Notes: a model not told the origin generated them from the letters alone. Positions 32,829 through 43,563 are shown, counted from the stretch's first letter. The stretch: DNA of 64,000 nt from Tubulanus polymorphus (GCF_964204645.1 NC_134030.1:13172447-13236446); one strand, 5' to 3'. Numbers and translations: made by a program.

Positions 32829-33401
32829 ATGTTAATTTCTGGTGTAACAAATTGTGGAAAAACTTATTTTATATTAAATTTATTAGAAACTGTTTATAAA
32901 AACTACTTTGATAATATAGTATTATTTTGTCCAACATATGAATTTAATCAAACTTATGATAGAAATATTACTAGAGATAATAAATTTATTATATTAGATC
33001 CTAAAACAGTAAAAGAAAATTTAGATAATTGTATTAAAATAGCAATAGATATTTATAAAGGATCAAATACATTATTCATTATAGATGATTGTGCAAATTT
33101 ACATGATTCAAAAGTTAGAGAAAGTGAGTTATGTTATCTAGCTTTCTCTGGGAGACATTTCGCGATAACAACATGGGTTTTAAATCAAAAATATAATTCA
33201 ATTGTTAAAGACTTTAGAGAAAACATTAGATTTCTAGTTTTATTCTACAATAAAGATAGAAAATCGATGAAAAATGCACTTGAGGAAAATGATATTATTC
33301 TACATGATTTACATAATGAATATATGGATAAGTTGAAAAATATTAAAAGATCAAAATTACTATTTAGATTACAACACCCATTTAAATATGAATTTATTTA
33401 A
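32829..33401 (+). CDS. Packaging ATPase (A32/FtsK-HerA type), N-terminus damaged
   Basis: Moves DNA into capsids. Walker A is SGVTNCGKT at residues 3-11 and Walker B is TLFIIDDCA near residue 80; the end GRHFAITTWVLNQ corresponds to the conserved sensor region. An upstream in-frame ATG (32793, right after the integrase stop, within TATAAATGAA) would add 12 residues but meets TAA at 32817-32819. Copy A has GAG there, so this stop is a change in copy C. The shorter form may still be made from the internal ATG. Confidence 0.82.
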   Translation: MLISGVTNCGKTYFILNLLETVYKNYFDNIVLFCPTYEFNQTYDRNITRDNKFIILDPKTVKENLDNCIKIAIDIYKGSNTLFIIDDCANLHDSKVRESELCYLAFSGRHFAITTWVLNQKYNSIVKDFRENIRFLVLFYNKDRKSMKNALEENDIILHDLHNEYMDKLKNIKRSKLLFRLQHPFKYEFI

Positions 33402-33403
33402 AT

Positions 33404-33677
33404 TCAACTAGCTTGTTAATCTAGTTGAATTCTAGTTGAATTCTAGTTATTGGTAGTTGGAACAAAAATCAACTAGATTTAACAATATTTTAACTAGCTT
33501 GTTAATCTAGTTTAATTCTAGTTACATTCTAGTTGAATTCTAGTTGTTAGTAGTTGGAACAAGAATCAACTAGATTTAACAAAGATAAACAAAAACAACA
33601 ATATTTCAACTAACTTGTTAATCTAGTTGAATTCTAATTACATTCTAGTTAAATTATAGTTGCAACATTACAACTAA
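33404..33677. repeat. Three-unit hairpin repeat rich in CTAGTTG
   Basis: Three units begin TTCAACTAGCTTGTTAA (33404), TTTAACTAGCTTG (about 33488) and TTCAACTAACTTG (about 33604). Inside, TTGTTAATCTAGTTG near the start is complementary to CAACTAGATTTAACAA near the end, so units 1 and 2 can fold into long hairpins, with TTCTAGTTGAA repeated between. It fills the gap between ATPase and the next gene. Confidence 0.8.
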
Positions 33678-33696
33678 TTTTTTTGTTATATAAATG
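33675..33696 (+). promoter_or_regulatory. T-run/TAAATG motif
   Basis: TAATTTTTTT, 9 nt, TATAAATGG, immediately after the hairpin repeat. Confidence 0.55.
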
Positions 33697-34414
33697 GGAG
33701 GTGAAAAGAAAATAAAATCTAAAAATGGTGATGTTCCAATTGAAAAAACTTTAGATGATTTAGGAATAACAGAAAACAAATTAATTCCAGATGATGGTGC
33801 TTTAAATAATGTTACAACAAATAATAATTATGAATATTATCTTTATTGTAAACATCAATTAGAAATATTAATAGCATCTGGAAAATGTAAAAATTTTATC
33901 GGTAAAAATTTAACTTATAATGAATTAGATACAATGAAATCAGATGAAATTATTAGATTATTTAAGATTTATGAAGCCGCGAGAACAGCTAGAATTAATG
34001 ACGCGATATCAGGAAGTGTAGTAAAAGGTTATAGTAAATTATGTAATTATATGCTGCCAATTGAAGATGAAAATAGATTATAATCCGATTTAAAAAATGA
34101 TTATTTAGTAATTAGGAATTAAATCACAAGAATATAAAAAAGCTGTAAAAGAAAAAATAAGTAATAAAAATGGTGAAAATATTGTTATTTCTACTCCTTC
34201 TAATAATAGAATATTTGATAAATGTCTATATTTTACAGTTGGATTTGTAATTGTATTCATTTTGATTGGGTGTAATTGGTATAAGAAATCAAATAAAATT
34301 CATGATATTTATAATTCTGAAACAACTGCTATCAAAAATGAAAATACTTCTGAAATTCCAAAATTGATAATAAAAAAATGGATTAATATTTTAGAAAAAA
34401 AGGAAAAAAAATAA
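33694..34414 (+). pseudogene. Polinton single-pass membrane protein, broken
   Basis: 129 codons are open (33694-34083). After a stop (TAA, 34081-34083) and a shift near 34115, the reading continues GIKSQEYKKAVKEKI and a hydrophobic helix (YFTVGFVIVFILIGC) to TAA at 34412-34414. The total is about 240 codons. The N-terminal part is polar with a helical EIIRLFKIYEAARTAR segment. Copy A contains its 3' half. The role is unknown. Confidence 0.62.
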
Positions 34415-35424
34415 TTGAATATCTCACTACTTTTGTCTGTCTATGCGGAGCAATTAAATTGTCCAGATAAGTCATTTCGGATTCTAGATATTCATTATTT
34501 TTATTAATTTATCTTGTTTTTTTAATTTGAAGTTTTTACTTGAACATTGTATTACAGTCGTTTCTTATTATTAGTTTTTTTTAAATTGAAAGATGGCAGC
34601 ACTGGGTGTGATGCTAAAATGAATATTTGAATTTGAATTTGAATTTGTTAACCAATTAACATGGTAATTGATTACTAATTTGATTAAAAATTATATCATA
34701 ATTAAGTTAAAAATCCATAATTCATTTATCAGTTTTCATTCCTATATTCTTTTCATTCGGAATAATTTATAATTTCAAATTTCACATATTTTTTTAGCAC
34801 CAACAACATTCACTTAGGTGTTTTAGCTAAGTATTTAAGGCAATTCATTCGACCACTGGAGTGCCGCCGGGCTTGGCTTGCAGGGGCATTTCGAAAATGC
34901 ACCTTTGTCCACCCTCCGTGGTTCTCCTTCAGTTTCGACTTTCGATCCTCCTTTCGGGGGTAAGGGGTTGATAGGAAATGCATTAGGCGCCTTTAATATA
35001 ATGTGTTTCCTGTCAACCATTGAAGGAGAATTGGTGAGGTGTAGGTCACAGGGGTGTAATTAGAAATGCTTGGGGATAGGTATCTCGTGGCGCCTCTCTA
35101 TAACGGGATGCTTATCCCCTAAAAACTCTGTGAGTCAAGTCGGGTGGTTTTGCTAAAACTTACCGTAAAAACATTGAAATATTCCTTTTAATCACGAGAG
35201 AGAATGTATCCTCCTGTCTTGTGTGTGTTGTATGTACTGCGTGCTTATTATATTACTGCTATAACAACAACGTTGAATTGCAACACCTGTTTGATCGATC
35301 AATATTCAAATCAAGCACTCTCTTATAATAACATGTAACAGATGTTTGACCGTATGATTGTAGTTGTTTGTAAAACGACTAAGGTCATTTTGGATTCTAG
35401 ATATTCATTATTTTTATTTTTCAT
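34415..35424. other. Noncoding; about 0.9-kb insertion flanked by 35-bp direct repeats
   Basis: GTCATTTCGGATTCTAGATA... at 34471-34505 recurs with one mismatch at 35384-35418. The DNA between (about 880 bp) is absent from copy A, where the two flanks are continuous, so it is an insertion. It is richer in G+C than the element and includes GCATTTCGAAAATGC and a TATTTAAGG. I cannot classify it. Confidence 0.65.
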
Positions 35425-35751
35425 TTAATCAACTATTTCTAAATCATGATGACCGTCTTCATTTTTCCCATGGTAGATTATTTTAAATCCTTCTAAATCT
35501 TTTAATTCCTCTGTACTCAATGAAACCCATTTTTCGGGTAAAAATACTTTAAATTCTCGCGATGTACTAACATTACAGTAGCTTAAATTCGCTGATACTT
35601 TCTCTCCATATTTAGTTTTTATCTTTTCTAATTTCAATATTTTATGTTCAATTTCTTTTGTAACATCAACTAACTTTTTTAATTTCAAATTGTTTTTTGC
35701 TGGTTTAATTCTGTTATTTATTGTTGCTAAGAATGCTTTTCTATCTCCCAT
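35425..35751 (-). CDS. Terminal Polinton protein, 108 aa, unknown
   Basis: Intact frame starting at the inner edge of the right TIR. Lys-rich N-terminal half with a helical KEIEHKILKLEKIKTKYG stretch, then a compact end (WVSLSTEELKDLEGFKIIYH). Copies A and B keep the gene start at the same place, so it is a stable part of this family. No domain recognised. Confidence 0.68.
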   Translation of the reverse strand: MGDRKAFLATINNRIKPAKNNLKLKKLVDVTKEIEHKILKLEKIKTKYGEKVSANLSYCNVSTSREFKVFLPEKWVSLSTEELKDLEGFKIIYHGKNEDGHHDLEIVD

Positions 35752-35836
35752 TTATTAGGAAAAAAAATTACTTGTGGTGATGAGTGGTGTCTCGTCCTCT
35801 CGTCCTCTGGTACGAAACCCACATCTTCCTATTACT
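35748..35836. repeat. Right TIR of Polinton copy C
   Basis: 89 bp; its reverse complement begins AGTAATAGGAAGATGTGGG and contains two GAGGACGA units. It carries the T-run and CTAATAAATGGG that start the 108-aa gene. Confidence 0.93.
35749..35771 (-). promoter_or_regulatory. T-run/TAAATG motif
   Basis: Minus strand: TAATTTTTTTT, CCTAATAAATGGG at the start of the 108-aa gene, inside the TIR. Confidence 0.5.
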
Positions 35837-35842
35837 CGTCCC
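35837..35842. repeat. Target site duplication of Polinton copy C, right
   Basis: CGTCCC, equal to 19740-19745. Confidence 0.93.
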
Positions 35843-36263
35843 GTGACTTTTCGATACGGAGTATCCCCGGGGATACCATTTATAACTATGAAATTCTGCG
35901 TTGTCGGAAATTCCGCGGGCAACACCGCCAGCAAAGCACATTTTCTGAGAATAAATGATTTAGTGAAACATGTGCCTAGTATCAAAAGACAACAAACATT
36001 TTGCACAATTCGTTCTTTATCTAACCAGAGGCCTTTAACTTAAAAAAACAAATTTCACCATAGGTAGTTTGCGTGTTATTCACCCTTTGCATGATATGAA
36101 TCGCAAAACTGAGTACACATATCATATACAATTTGCCATCCGGTAAAACTATACTTCGGCCACCAGAAGACTGTTTAGTGACAGAATCAAACGATGATGG
36201 CTTACCTGCAAACACGGTTTGTATCGTCAAAATGCATAACAAAACAATCAACGGTTTTCCCAT
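35837..36263 (-). CDS. Candidate secreted host protein, split by Polinton copy C
   Basis: Exon 1 (36263-36084, 60 codons) starts MGKPLIVLLCILTIQTVFA, a clear signal peptide, preceded by TTTTCTAATTGCAG, so a noncoding exon may lie upstream. Donor GTGAAT at 36083; intron 139 bp; acceptor TTTATTCTCAG; exon 2 from 35944 keeps phase and runs to the target duplication, then on at 19739-19656 beyond the Polinton. The predicted total is about 123 residues. A second frame of exon 2 is also open and no homologue is recognised, so this is a proposal. Confidence 0.38.
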
Positions 36264-36609
36264 CTGCAATTAGAAAAGTATTTGTTCCATATTAACATAT
36301 GACTAGTATACCTTCGGGTTAAGCGAGTCCATAGGCCAAATTTAAAGCAGCTACAGCGTCCATCAATATACGGAAACATTTTTATTTGCCCGACTACAAC
36401 ATATTCTTAGCCCAAAAAACGGCGTAACAAAGATTTGTTCATATTGAGATCTAATTTTTATTTGGTATCATTGAAACTTATAGAATATGGCGGCGTAGAC
36501 ACACGCACATTTCCAAAGCTCAGCTTAAAAGTTTATTTAAGGTGGTTCGGTGAAGGTTTTTTGTGGACTTTTCCGTCATATCGCGGCTTTGGTATGGTAG
36601 ACGTGCACT
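36264..36609. other. No gene recognised
   Basis: Short stretch between the candidate secreted gene and the LINE ORF1; nothing else seen. Confidence 0.4.
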
Positions 36610-37085
36610 ATGGTTGGTGGAAACGGTAAAAAGAAACGTAATAAGTATCGATCTGATGTAAATGCTGTAAAACGTCGTGATCAGAATAAGACACCTAACA
36701 AGAATCTGGTATGTACTAGTGACATAGATGACCGTTCATCCGAAATGAATGATCACAGTGATAATTCTAGTATGGACAGCGGAAATGACGGCACTGCGAG
36801 TCTCGGGGATATTGTTACTATGTTGGGCGGCATGAGAAAGAAATTAAATCGGCTGGAACCAATCGAATAGGCAATTAATTGAAAATCAGTGTAAAAGATA
36901 TCACAAACTGTCGACGCATAACCTAATTACGAATGAAAAAATCGGTACATTCACCGGCGAAGTTGGCTGTTTACGCCAGGTAAACATGAAGTTAAGCAAC
37001 ACCGTGCTTGACTTTCAATCGCGTTCTATAAGGGATCATCTCTTCTTTTTCGGCGTGCAAGAAGAAAAAGATGAAATCGTGGCAG
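36610..37085 (+). pseudogene. LINE ORF1-like protein, 5' part
   Basis: Starts MVGGNGKKKRNKYRSD, basic then acidic, with in-frame stops at 36868 and shortly after. Further on it reads SRSIRDHLFFFGVQEEKDE, the start of the RNA-binding domain of L1-type ORF1 proteins. The TIR element at 37086 interrupts it directly after the codon for Ala. Confidence 0.65.
37082..37085. repeat. 4-bp target duplication of TIR element 1, left
   Basis: GCAG, repeated at 43165-43168. Removing the element and one GCAG restores the LINE ORF1 frame. Confidence 0.78.
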
Positions 37086-37665
37086 AACGCAGTCTCAAAT
37101 GTTTTGTGATTTTCTCAAAATGTATCAAAAATTTAAGTAATTTTTAGTTCATAAGTCTTCAAATATTCATAAATGAACAGTTAAAAATTGTTGAAACATG
37201 TCGACTCAGCCGTAAAATTAACCCATTCACAGTCCCGAATGTGGGATAATGTCGGGCTTTAGAGAACATAATGCCCCCGAGGTCTTCACATTTACAGATA
37301 AGATTATATAAGCGTGTCGCGCGTTACACCGGATAGGCACACAATAGAAATATGAGCCGCACTTTCATTGATCATCACCAATTAAGAGGACCGCTATTGT
37401 GAAAATTGACTGCGGGAGGAATATTCCTCCCAAAGTCAATCGATGGAAACTTGACCAAGGGGTCTGATATTCAAACAATTGACTTTGGGAGGAATATTCC
37501 CCCCACGGTCAAACGAAGAGAATTTGACCTTCAGTTCTGATATTCAAAGTATCGAATATTCCTCCGACTGTCAAACGAAAGAAAATGGACCTAGGTCTGA
37601 TATTCGAAATATTGACTTTGGGATGAATATTCGTCCAAACCTCTAACGCTAAAAACCTGAGCTTT
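37086..37665. repeat. Left TIR of element 1 with palindromic subrepeats
   Basis: Contains about four units with a period of 60-73 bp, each centred on GGGAGGAATATTCCTCCC or a variant and linked by TTGACCAAGGGGTCTGAT-like spacers. Confidence 0.82.
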
Positions 37666-40600
37666 TAGAATGATAGGTCAACATAAATGATATTGATGTA
37701 ATTGTTTTTAATAAATAGTATACTATAGAGACGAAACCAGACATATTTAGGCAATTTGATTGTTAATATACACTGTATTTGAGGGTCTGCGACAAATAAT
37801 TTTAGAAAGTTAAATAGCTGTAGTACAGGTTCTAATAACGAGCCTAATACCAGACCTGAGTCAAATTAAGCCGAGTCATATTAGAGCGTGTTAATTTAAA
37901 CTGGTTCTGGAAGTCAGTCCCTTCGCTTAGCATAAGTAAGGACTCGTTTTAGAGTCTCTTCAAGCATTGTTTAGTATCGAATGAATGGGTTTGCATTTGA
38001 ATTTGAAATAAATTTGAACATGAAAATCAGCGCGCTCTTTGGTAAGCCATGAAAACAATTAAAGTCGGACCCTGATTCGAGCCAATTTGTTTGCAAATTA
38101 GCCATTGTCCTAGTTTTAACTTCTGATTTGTATCCTGTATAGGCCGGTTCATATTTCTGTTTGTACTCTTTCATAGAAATTCGACAGATATCAAATGGCA
38201 TCTTAGATTACAGACACTGTTGACCGGTACACACCAATATGTCCATCCATCCGACATACGAGCAATTATCTCATTAATGAAATAATTACTCGTAGATCCG
38301 ACAGCTACGTTTTACAACTAGAAATGCATAAAATCAGATTCCTAATGATATTACATGTATTACTATTAAGAATAAGCTATTAATTATGAATAAATTCAAA
38401 AAGAATTGAGAAAATATCTTGCTTTGAATGGCTTTTAATTAAATATTGGAAAGGGCGATTTTGAAGGGGGAATTTTATCTGCGGTGTCACTGCTAATCGA
38501 GTAATCAAGAAGCACAAACTCCCTAAGGTGATAAAGTGTTTTAAGCAGATCTTTTCAGATTGTGATCCCAATATATGAATTGCACATGGAACTGTTATGT
38601 ATAAACACCTCTCACAATTTACGTAATGACTGAGTGGCATCCTGTTGCACAAGCTATATTACACCATGATGAAAAGCCTTTTATAGTTTAGAGTTGGATT
38701 TCTCGATGTATAAATGCAAGGAGGGTCAGAAGCTTTATGCTCAATAACATTAGGTTCCTTTAAATGTTTGCTATGGATTTCAAAATAAAAGAAAAATCTA
38801 CGTTTAAATGAGATATCTGTTTCATTACTCGTGATATATCGAGGAATCTCTGCAATAAAATTTGACGATTTCAAAATTATTACAAAATGAGCAAACTTTG
38901 TGATATCTGCTAACAGTATAAATTCAAGCGTATATGCGGATTTGCGTGATATGTAATAAATATCGTAGCGAATAATCAAAGTGAAAAAAGTATCTACCGT
39001 AGCTAGAGATGATAATGAGTCCCATATCCAGAATATCTGAACCAAAATATCTCCCTCAAAAAATCTTGAACCATTCAAAAAAACATAGGAATATGGTTGT
39101 AGGTAAAAATCCCCTAGGTAAATATCCCCTGTGTAAAAACCCAAAATATTCAAAATAGGTAAAAATCCCCACTCGGTGATTTTCAAAGACATTTCAAAGA
39201 CGTAAAACTCTTAGCATAAAATAAATTGTTAGAATTGATAAGAATAATACATTTTTATTTGTAATATCTAAAGATTCGAACAGGAGTATTTTTAAACTGC
39301 GGACTCTTGTTAACTGTGGTATATTTCAGCTGTGCGATGCCAAAAATTATTAGAAATAATGTTCTTTTGATTTGAAATATTTTAGATTCAAGCTAGTGTA
39401 ATATATATGAAATGTGCGATGAACCCTTTCATTAAGCTGTGCGATCACTTTATTTACCAATTTAGTAGTAATGAACAATGTTAATTTTGTAGTATGTTTT
39501 AATTCAAATAGTATATACTATAGTTTGTATACTCATGATATCATTATGGTATTTCACAGTAAAATATGAATAAATTGGATATATGTATCAATAATATGAA
39601 TTAATTGACCTTAAGATTGTATCTACAATCCATTCAAAAGGAGGGGGATTTCTACCTACACTAAAGAATCGGGGATTTTTACCGAGAGGATTTTAACCTA
39701 GGGGATTGTTACCTAGGGTATTTTTTACCCAGATGATTTTTGCCGCTAACCATAGATGTAGTTTGTAATTTTGAATAATGGTCTTGGCAATGCACTAACT
39801 ATGAACAATTTACTTTGTTTTGTTGAATTAACTGCTTGTAATCAATTCACTATAGAACTATGGTGGATCCTAACATTGAGTCTGGCCTGCTATTCTCTTT
39901 CCGAAAATTATATTGCTAAGATATTCCTAGTCTTCATCATTTAGCATGAACTCTAGATGTTGGGCCTGGATATATTTCGGATTCATTAAATGGTATCACG
40001 GGCGTGGAATGTTTGGGCGAAGGTATTATGCTCCAGTTTCACGCGTAAAACAAAAAAAAATATATCCATACATAGGTCATTGCATTATAGAAATTAAACT
40101 GTTGACAAGTTGTAATAAATCTCTATAGATGAAACAATTTTAAAGAAAATGCATTATGTTTGTAGTTTCTATTCAACTACTATTGACTGTGCGCCTCGGG
40201 CTCAATCAACTCGTCTCCATGATTTCTATCAGACATCATCAGCTGCCATTGAAATATTTGATTAGGCAGTCCTATCAAAAGTAGCGTAAATTGATACATG
40301 CGAATAATTGATGTTTCCAAAGGGTTTTTGTTACTGGCACGTTTACATGGGAATGGTCGAAATTCCCCGTTAAGAATCCCCCGAGAAATCCCATTGAAGA
40401 GGTCATGATTTGCTGCTGTTGGCCTGTTTTTTCGTTTGTATTGCAAAATTTAGTTCAAACTAACTGGAATCGTTTTGAATTGATTTCTTTGAAAATTTTC
40501 AATTTTTCCCCACATGTCAACAAGTGCCTTTCAAATCAGGATAGATTCCGATTGCGAAATAATGATTGTAGCAATCTTTGTAGTATTATTTATCTATGGT

Positions 40601-41334
40601 TTGATACGTCAAGATTTCAGTAAAAAGGGCAACTTTATCGTTTATGTTAGCGAAGCTTGGTATACAAGCAGGCTGACAATAACAAGCCACTGAATTTTAT
40701 GGGGTTAGTCTTTGTATAGCTCTTTATCTATAGAAAGTCAGTGATTAAGCCCTAAGTAAATATTGCTCAATTCAAGAGAATTCATTATGATGAGCAATGT
40801 ACTAGCGATGACAGGCCTATGAGGCACCCGTAAATCAAAAATATATTTTGCTGTGCGATGCGAAAATTATTGAAAATAATAAAACTTTTAATTTGAAATC
40901 GCTTAAATCAAAGCTAGAGTAATTAATTTTAACTTCCTAGCGATATATTTGTCCTGTGCGATAACTTTTAGTGTTAATTTAGTATTAATGAAGTATATCA
41001 ATCTTTGGGTGAACGGAAAAATGGCCTAGGGAAAAATTGGGAAAATTGCCGCTAAATGAATATTAGAATTTGCTCCTTTTGTAATAACTTTGAATTGTCA
41101 AATTCAACTGGACATTGGTGTATGCTGAATATCACGAACAACGAAACATTTATCCTTAAAAATGTTGATTTTCTTTTTCATCTTTCTTTATTTCAATAAT
41201 AATCAATCGATTTTTAAGTCGAATTAATTACCAGGATAGCGACTTAATGTGTATGTGCTTTTAAGTCAACTAGTAAGTATCCGAACCCATGGTAGTCAAT
41301 CAAGACAGATCTTCGTCTAGAAAAAGTAAGATGC

Positions 41335-41389
41335 ATTCTATCATGGACTCTAAAACGATTTATTCGTTTTAGAGTCCATGATTCTATCC
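41335..41389. repeat. Tiny perfect foldback inserted in element 1
   Basis: Arms 41340-41358 and 41364-41382 (19 bp, perfect) around a 5-base loop. ATTCTATC flanks it on both sides, while the corresponding site in element 2 (about 52268) has a single ATTCTATC and no hairpin. Confidence 0.8.
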
Positions 41390-42534
41390 ACTAATTTCAA
41401 TGTAAGGACTATATAAGGCTACATGAATCAATACGAAAGCATGTATACCGCAGGTCACTAAATCTTAAGCTTGATTGTGAGAGTTGTTTAAACACAATGG
41501 TCACATGAGTAATTATTGGTTGTGCGACAATGGGAGAAATCTGCCTTAGACATCTCATCCCGATATCCGGAGTCCTGGGCTTAGTAACTTATGTTTAGAA
41601 TAAATTTTATCCGATATTTTTATAACAATGTTTTTCTCTCTCTCCGTAAATTCCGGACGTTTTCTGGGTGCTAACGTTCAGTGGTCAGTAGGCTGGATTG
41701 TATTTTCTCTTATTTCATAAATCACAATGCATATAAACTAAAACTGAACTGAATTGAAACTGAGTTCGGTTAGAGTATAAACCTCCTAATTAACTTTCGG
41801 AATTATATATAAAAGAGTGAAGAGTGAAACATCAACCCTTATACCGAATACACTTGTATAAATGAGAAAATGCACACTAGGACAATGGCTAATTTGCGAC
41901 CTTAAAATGAATGAAAGACTCGAATTTCTTTTATCACACGCGACACGCGAATCTCCTAATTACTCTAATAATGAGAGAAAACTTCAGACGAATTAAATGT
42001 ATCAGCTTTATAATTGAATGATGATTATGTACGCTTAACTTCAATGATTTGTATCGATCGGTAAATGAAATTTCCATTTAAAGAATGCATTTATCAAATT
42101 ACGTCCATTGAAAATGAAATTAGCTAAACTCGAGGCATATCACTATTTAGATTTATCGCAGTTGTCTTTTGAAAATTTATAACCAATCTTTATATAGTCC
42201 CCTGTAAAATCTAAACTCAATTTCTATATTATACACGTGATTTAATTACGATTTCTCAACTTCGTGTTTATTCTATAATGAGAAGCGCACTGATTAAATC
42301 TGATTTCAACAGATTGTCGAAAAAGTTACAGCAATTTACTGTTAGAGAAAGAAAATACTAAATCTATTAAGTTTTCTAAAATTATATGTAAGTGTCATAC
42401 CATCTCATGCTCTAGGATATTGTGTATCGTAACATTTGAAATTGCTAAATCTACCTGGCTTCATTGGGTACTGTTTTTTAAAAAGAAAAACAAATAACAC
42501 CCAACGCGCCATTACCTATAATTCTATAAGTTCA

Positions 42535-43164
42535 GGTTATAACGTTAAGAATATTCCTCCCTAAGTCAATACTTTGAATATAAAACCAGAAGGTAAAATT
42601 CTCTTCGTTGGACTTTTGGAGGAATCGTTTGAATATCGGACCCCTTGGTCGAGTTTTCATCGATTGACATTGGGAGGAATGTTCCTCCCGAAGTCGATAC
42701 TTTGAATATCAGAACTGAAGGTCAAATTCTCTTCGTTTGACCTTGGGAGGAATATTCCTCCAAAAGTCAATTGTTTGAATATCAGACCCCTTGGTCAAGT
42801 TTCCATCGATTGACTTTGGGAGGAATATTCCTCCCGCAGTCAATTTTCACAATAGCGGTCCTCTTTATTGGTGATGATCAAATGAACGTGCGGCTCATAT
42901 TTCTATTGTGTGCCTATCCGGTGTAACGCGCGACACGCTTACATACTCTTATCTGTAAATGTGAAGACCTCGGGGGCATTATGTTCTCTAAAGCCCGACA
43001 TTATCCCACATTCGGGACTGTGAATGGGTTAATTTTACGGCTGAGTCGACATGTTTCAACAATTTTTAACTGTTCATTTATGAATATTTGAAGACTTATG
43101 AACTAAAAATTACTTAAATTTTTGATACATTTTGAGAAAGTCACAAAACATTTGAGACTGCGTT
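42535..43164. repeat. Right TIR of element 1
   Basis: Reverse complement of the left TIR, slightly longer through an extra internal palindromic unit. Confidence 0.8.
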
Positions 43165-43563
43165 GCAGATAGAATCTACAAAATATTAACGTCGGCGGCT
43201 GGAACAGATGATGCGCGCGATAGAAAAAAGTTCGTACGTGCACACCGTGTCGGAAAATATAGTGCTTTTAGAACGTTTATCCTGATATGAGACTAACTTT
43301 ACCTGAACAACCGCTTGTTCCAATTCAATGCGAAAGATTCAATGTACCCATGCGGAATTAATAAGACAGAGATGGACAGGCAGATTGTTATCGATCGCGA
43401 ACAGAGGCACAATAGCGATGTCAGTGACGTGAGTGATGCCTTGCGAGAGGCACGTGCCACCCTCGATATGGAATTAGAAAGCGTCGGAAATAATATTACC
43501 GCGGAACGATTGAAACTCAGTTTCTTGAATATTAAAGGACTATTCAACTATAATTTACGATGA
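43165..43563 (+). pseudogene. LINE ORF1-like protein, continuation
   Basis: Reads on from the left part: DRIYKILTSAAGTDD, then RAHRVGKYSAFRT, the usual RAHRxG motif of L1-type ORF1 proteins. A stop near 43290 is followed by another open stretch (43315-43563) ending LSFLNIKGLFNYNLR, which might belong to the start of a second protein. Confidence 0.62.

Larger units (their letters stand above)
19746..35836. mobile_element. Polinton/Maverick copy C, complete ends, 16,091 bp
   Basis: Starts AGTAATAGG and ends CCTATTACT, has inverted repeats of 80 and 89 bp and is flanked by CGTCCC on both sides. Contents: zinc-finger/polB, VLTF3-like gene, minor capsid, membrane proteins, major capsid, integrase and packaging ATPase, i.e. 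the Polinton core set except a recognisable maturation protease. It is more AT-rich than its flanks. Capsid genes, integrase and the terminal 108-aa gene are intact; polB and several accessory genes are broken. Confidence 0.96.
37086..43164. mobile_element. 6.1-kb TIR DNA element, copy 1, no transposase found
   Basis: Begins AACGCAGTCTCAAATG and ends CATTTGAGACTGCGTT, with inverted repeats of about 580-630 bp and a 4-bp duplication GCAG. The TIRs carry palindromic GGGAGGAATATTCCTCCC units. The interior holds repeats such as GGTAAAAATCCCC but no frame that I recognise as transposase; frames up to 177 codons look random. A second copy lies at 47265-53940. The superfamily is unclear. Confidence 0.82.

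Noticed and set aside
33404-33677. CRISPR-like array
   Set aside because: Units are imperfect, three in number, without regular unique spacers, and the context is an animal transposon.
36171-36205. Alternative intron (GTAAGC ... AACAG) in the signal-peptide exon giving a Cys-rich peptide
   Set aside because: The intron would be only 35 bp, below what animal splicing normally uses; reading through fits better.
38659-39192. 177-codon minus-strand frame in TIR element 1
   Set aside because: Not preserved in element 2 and no domain; likely chance.
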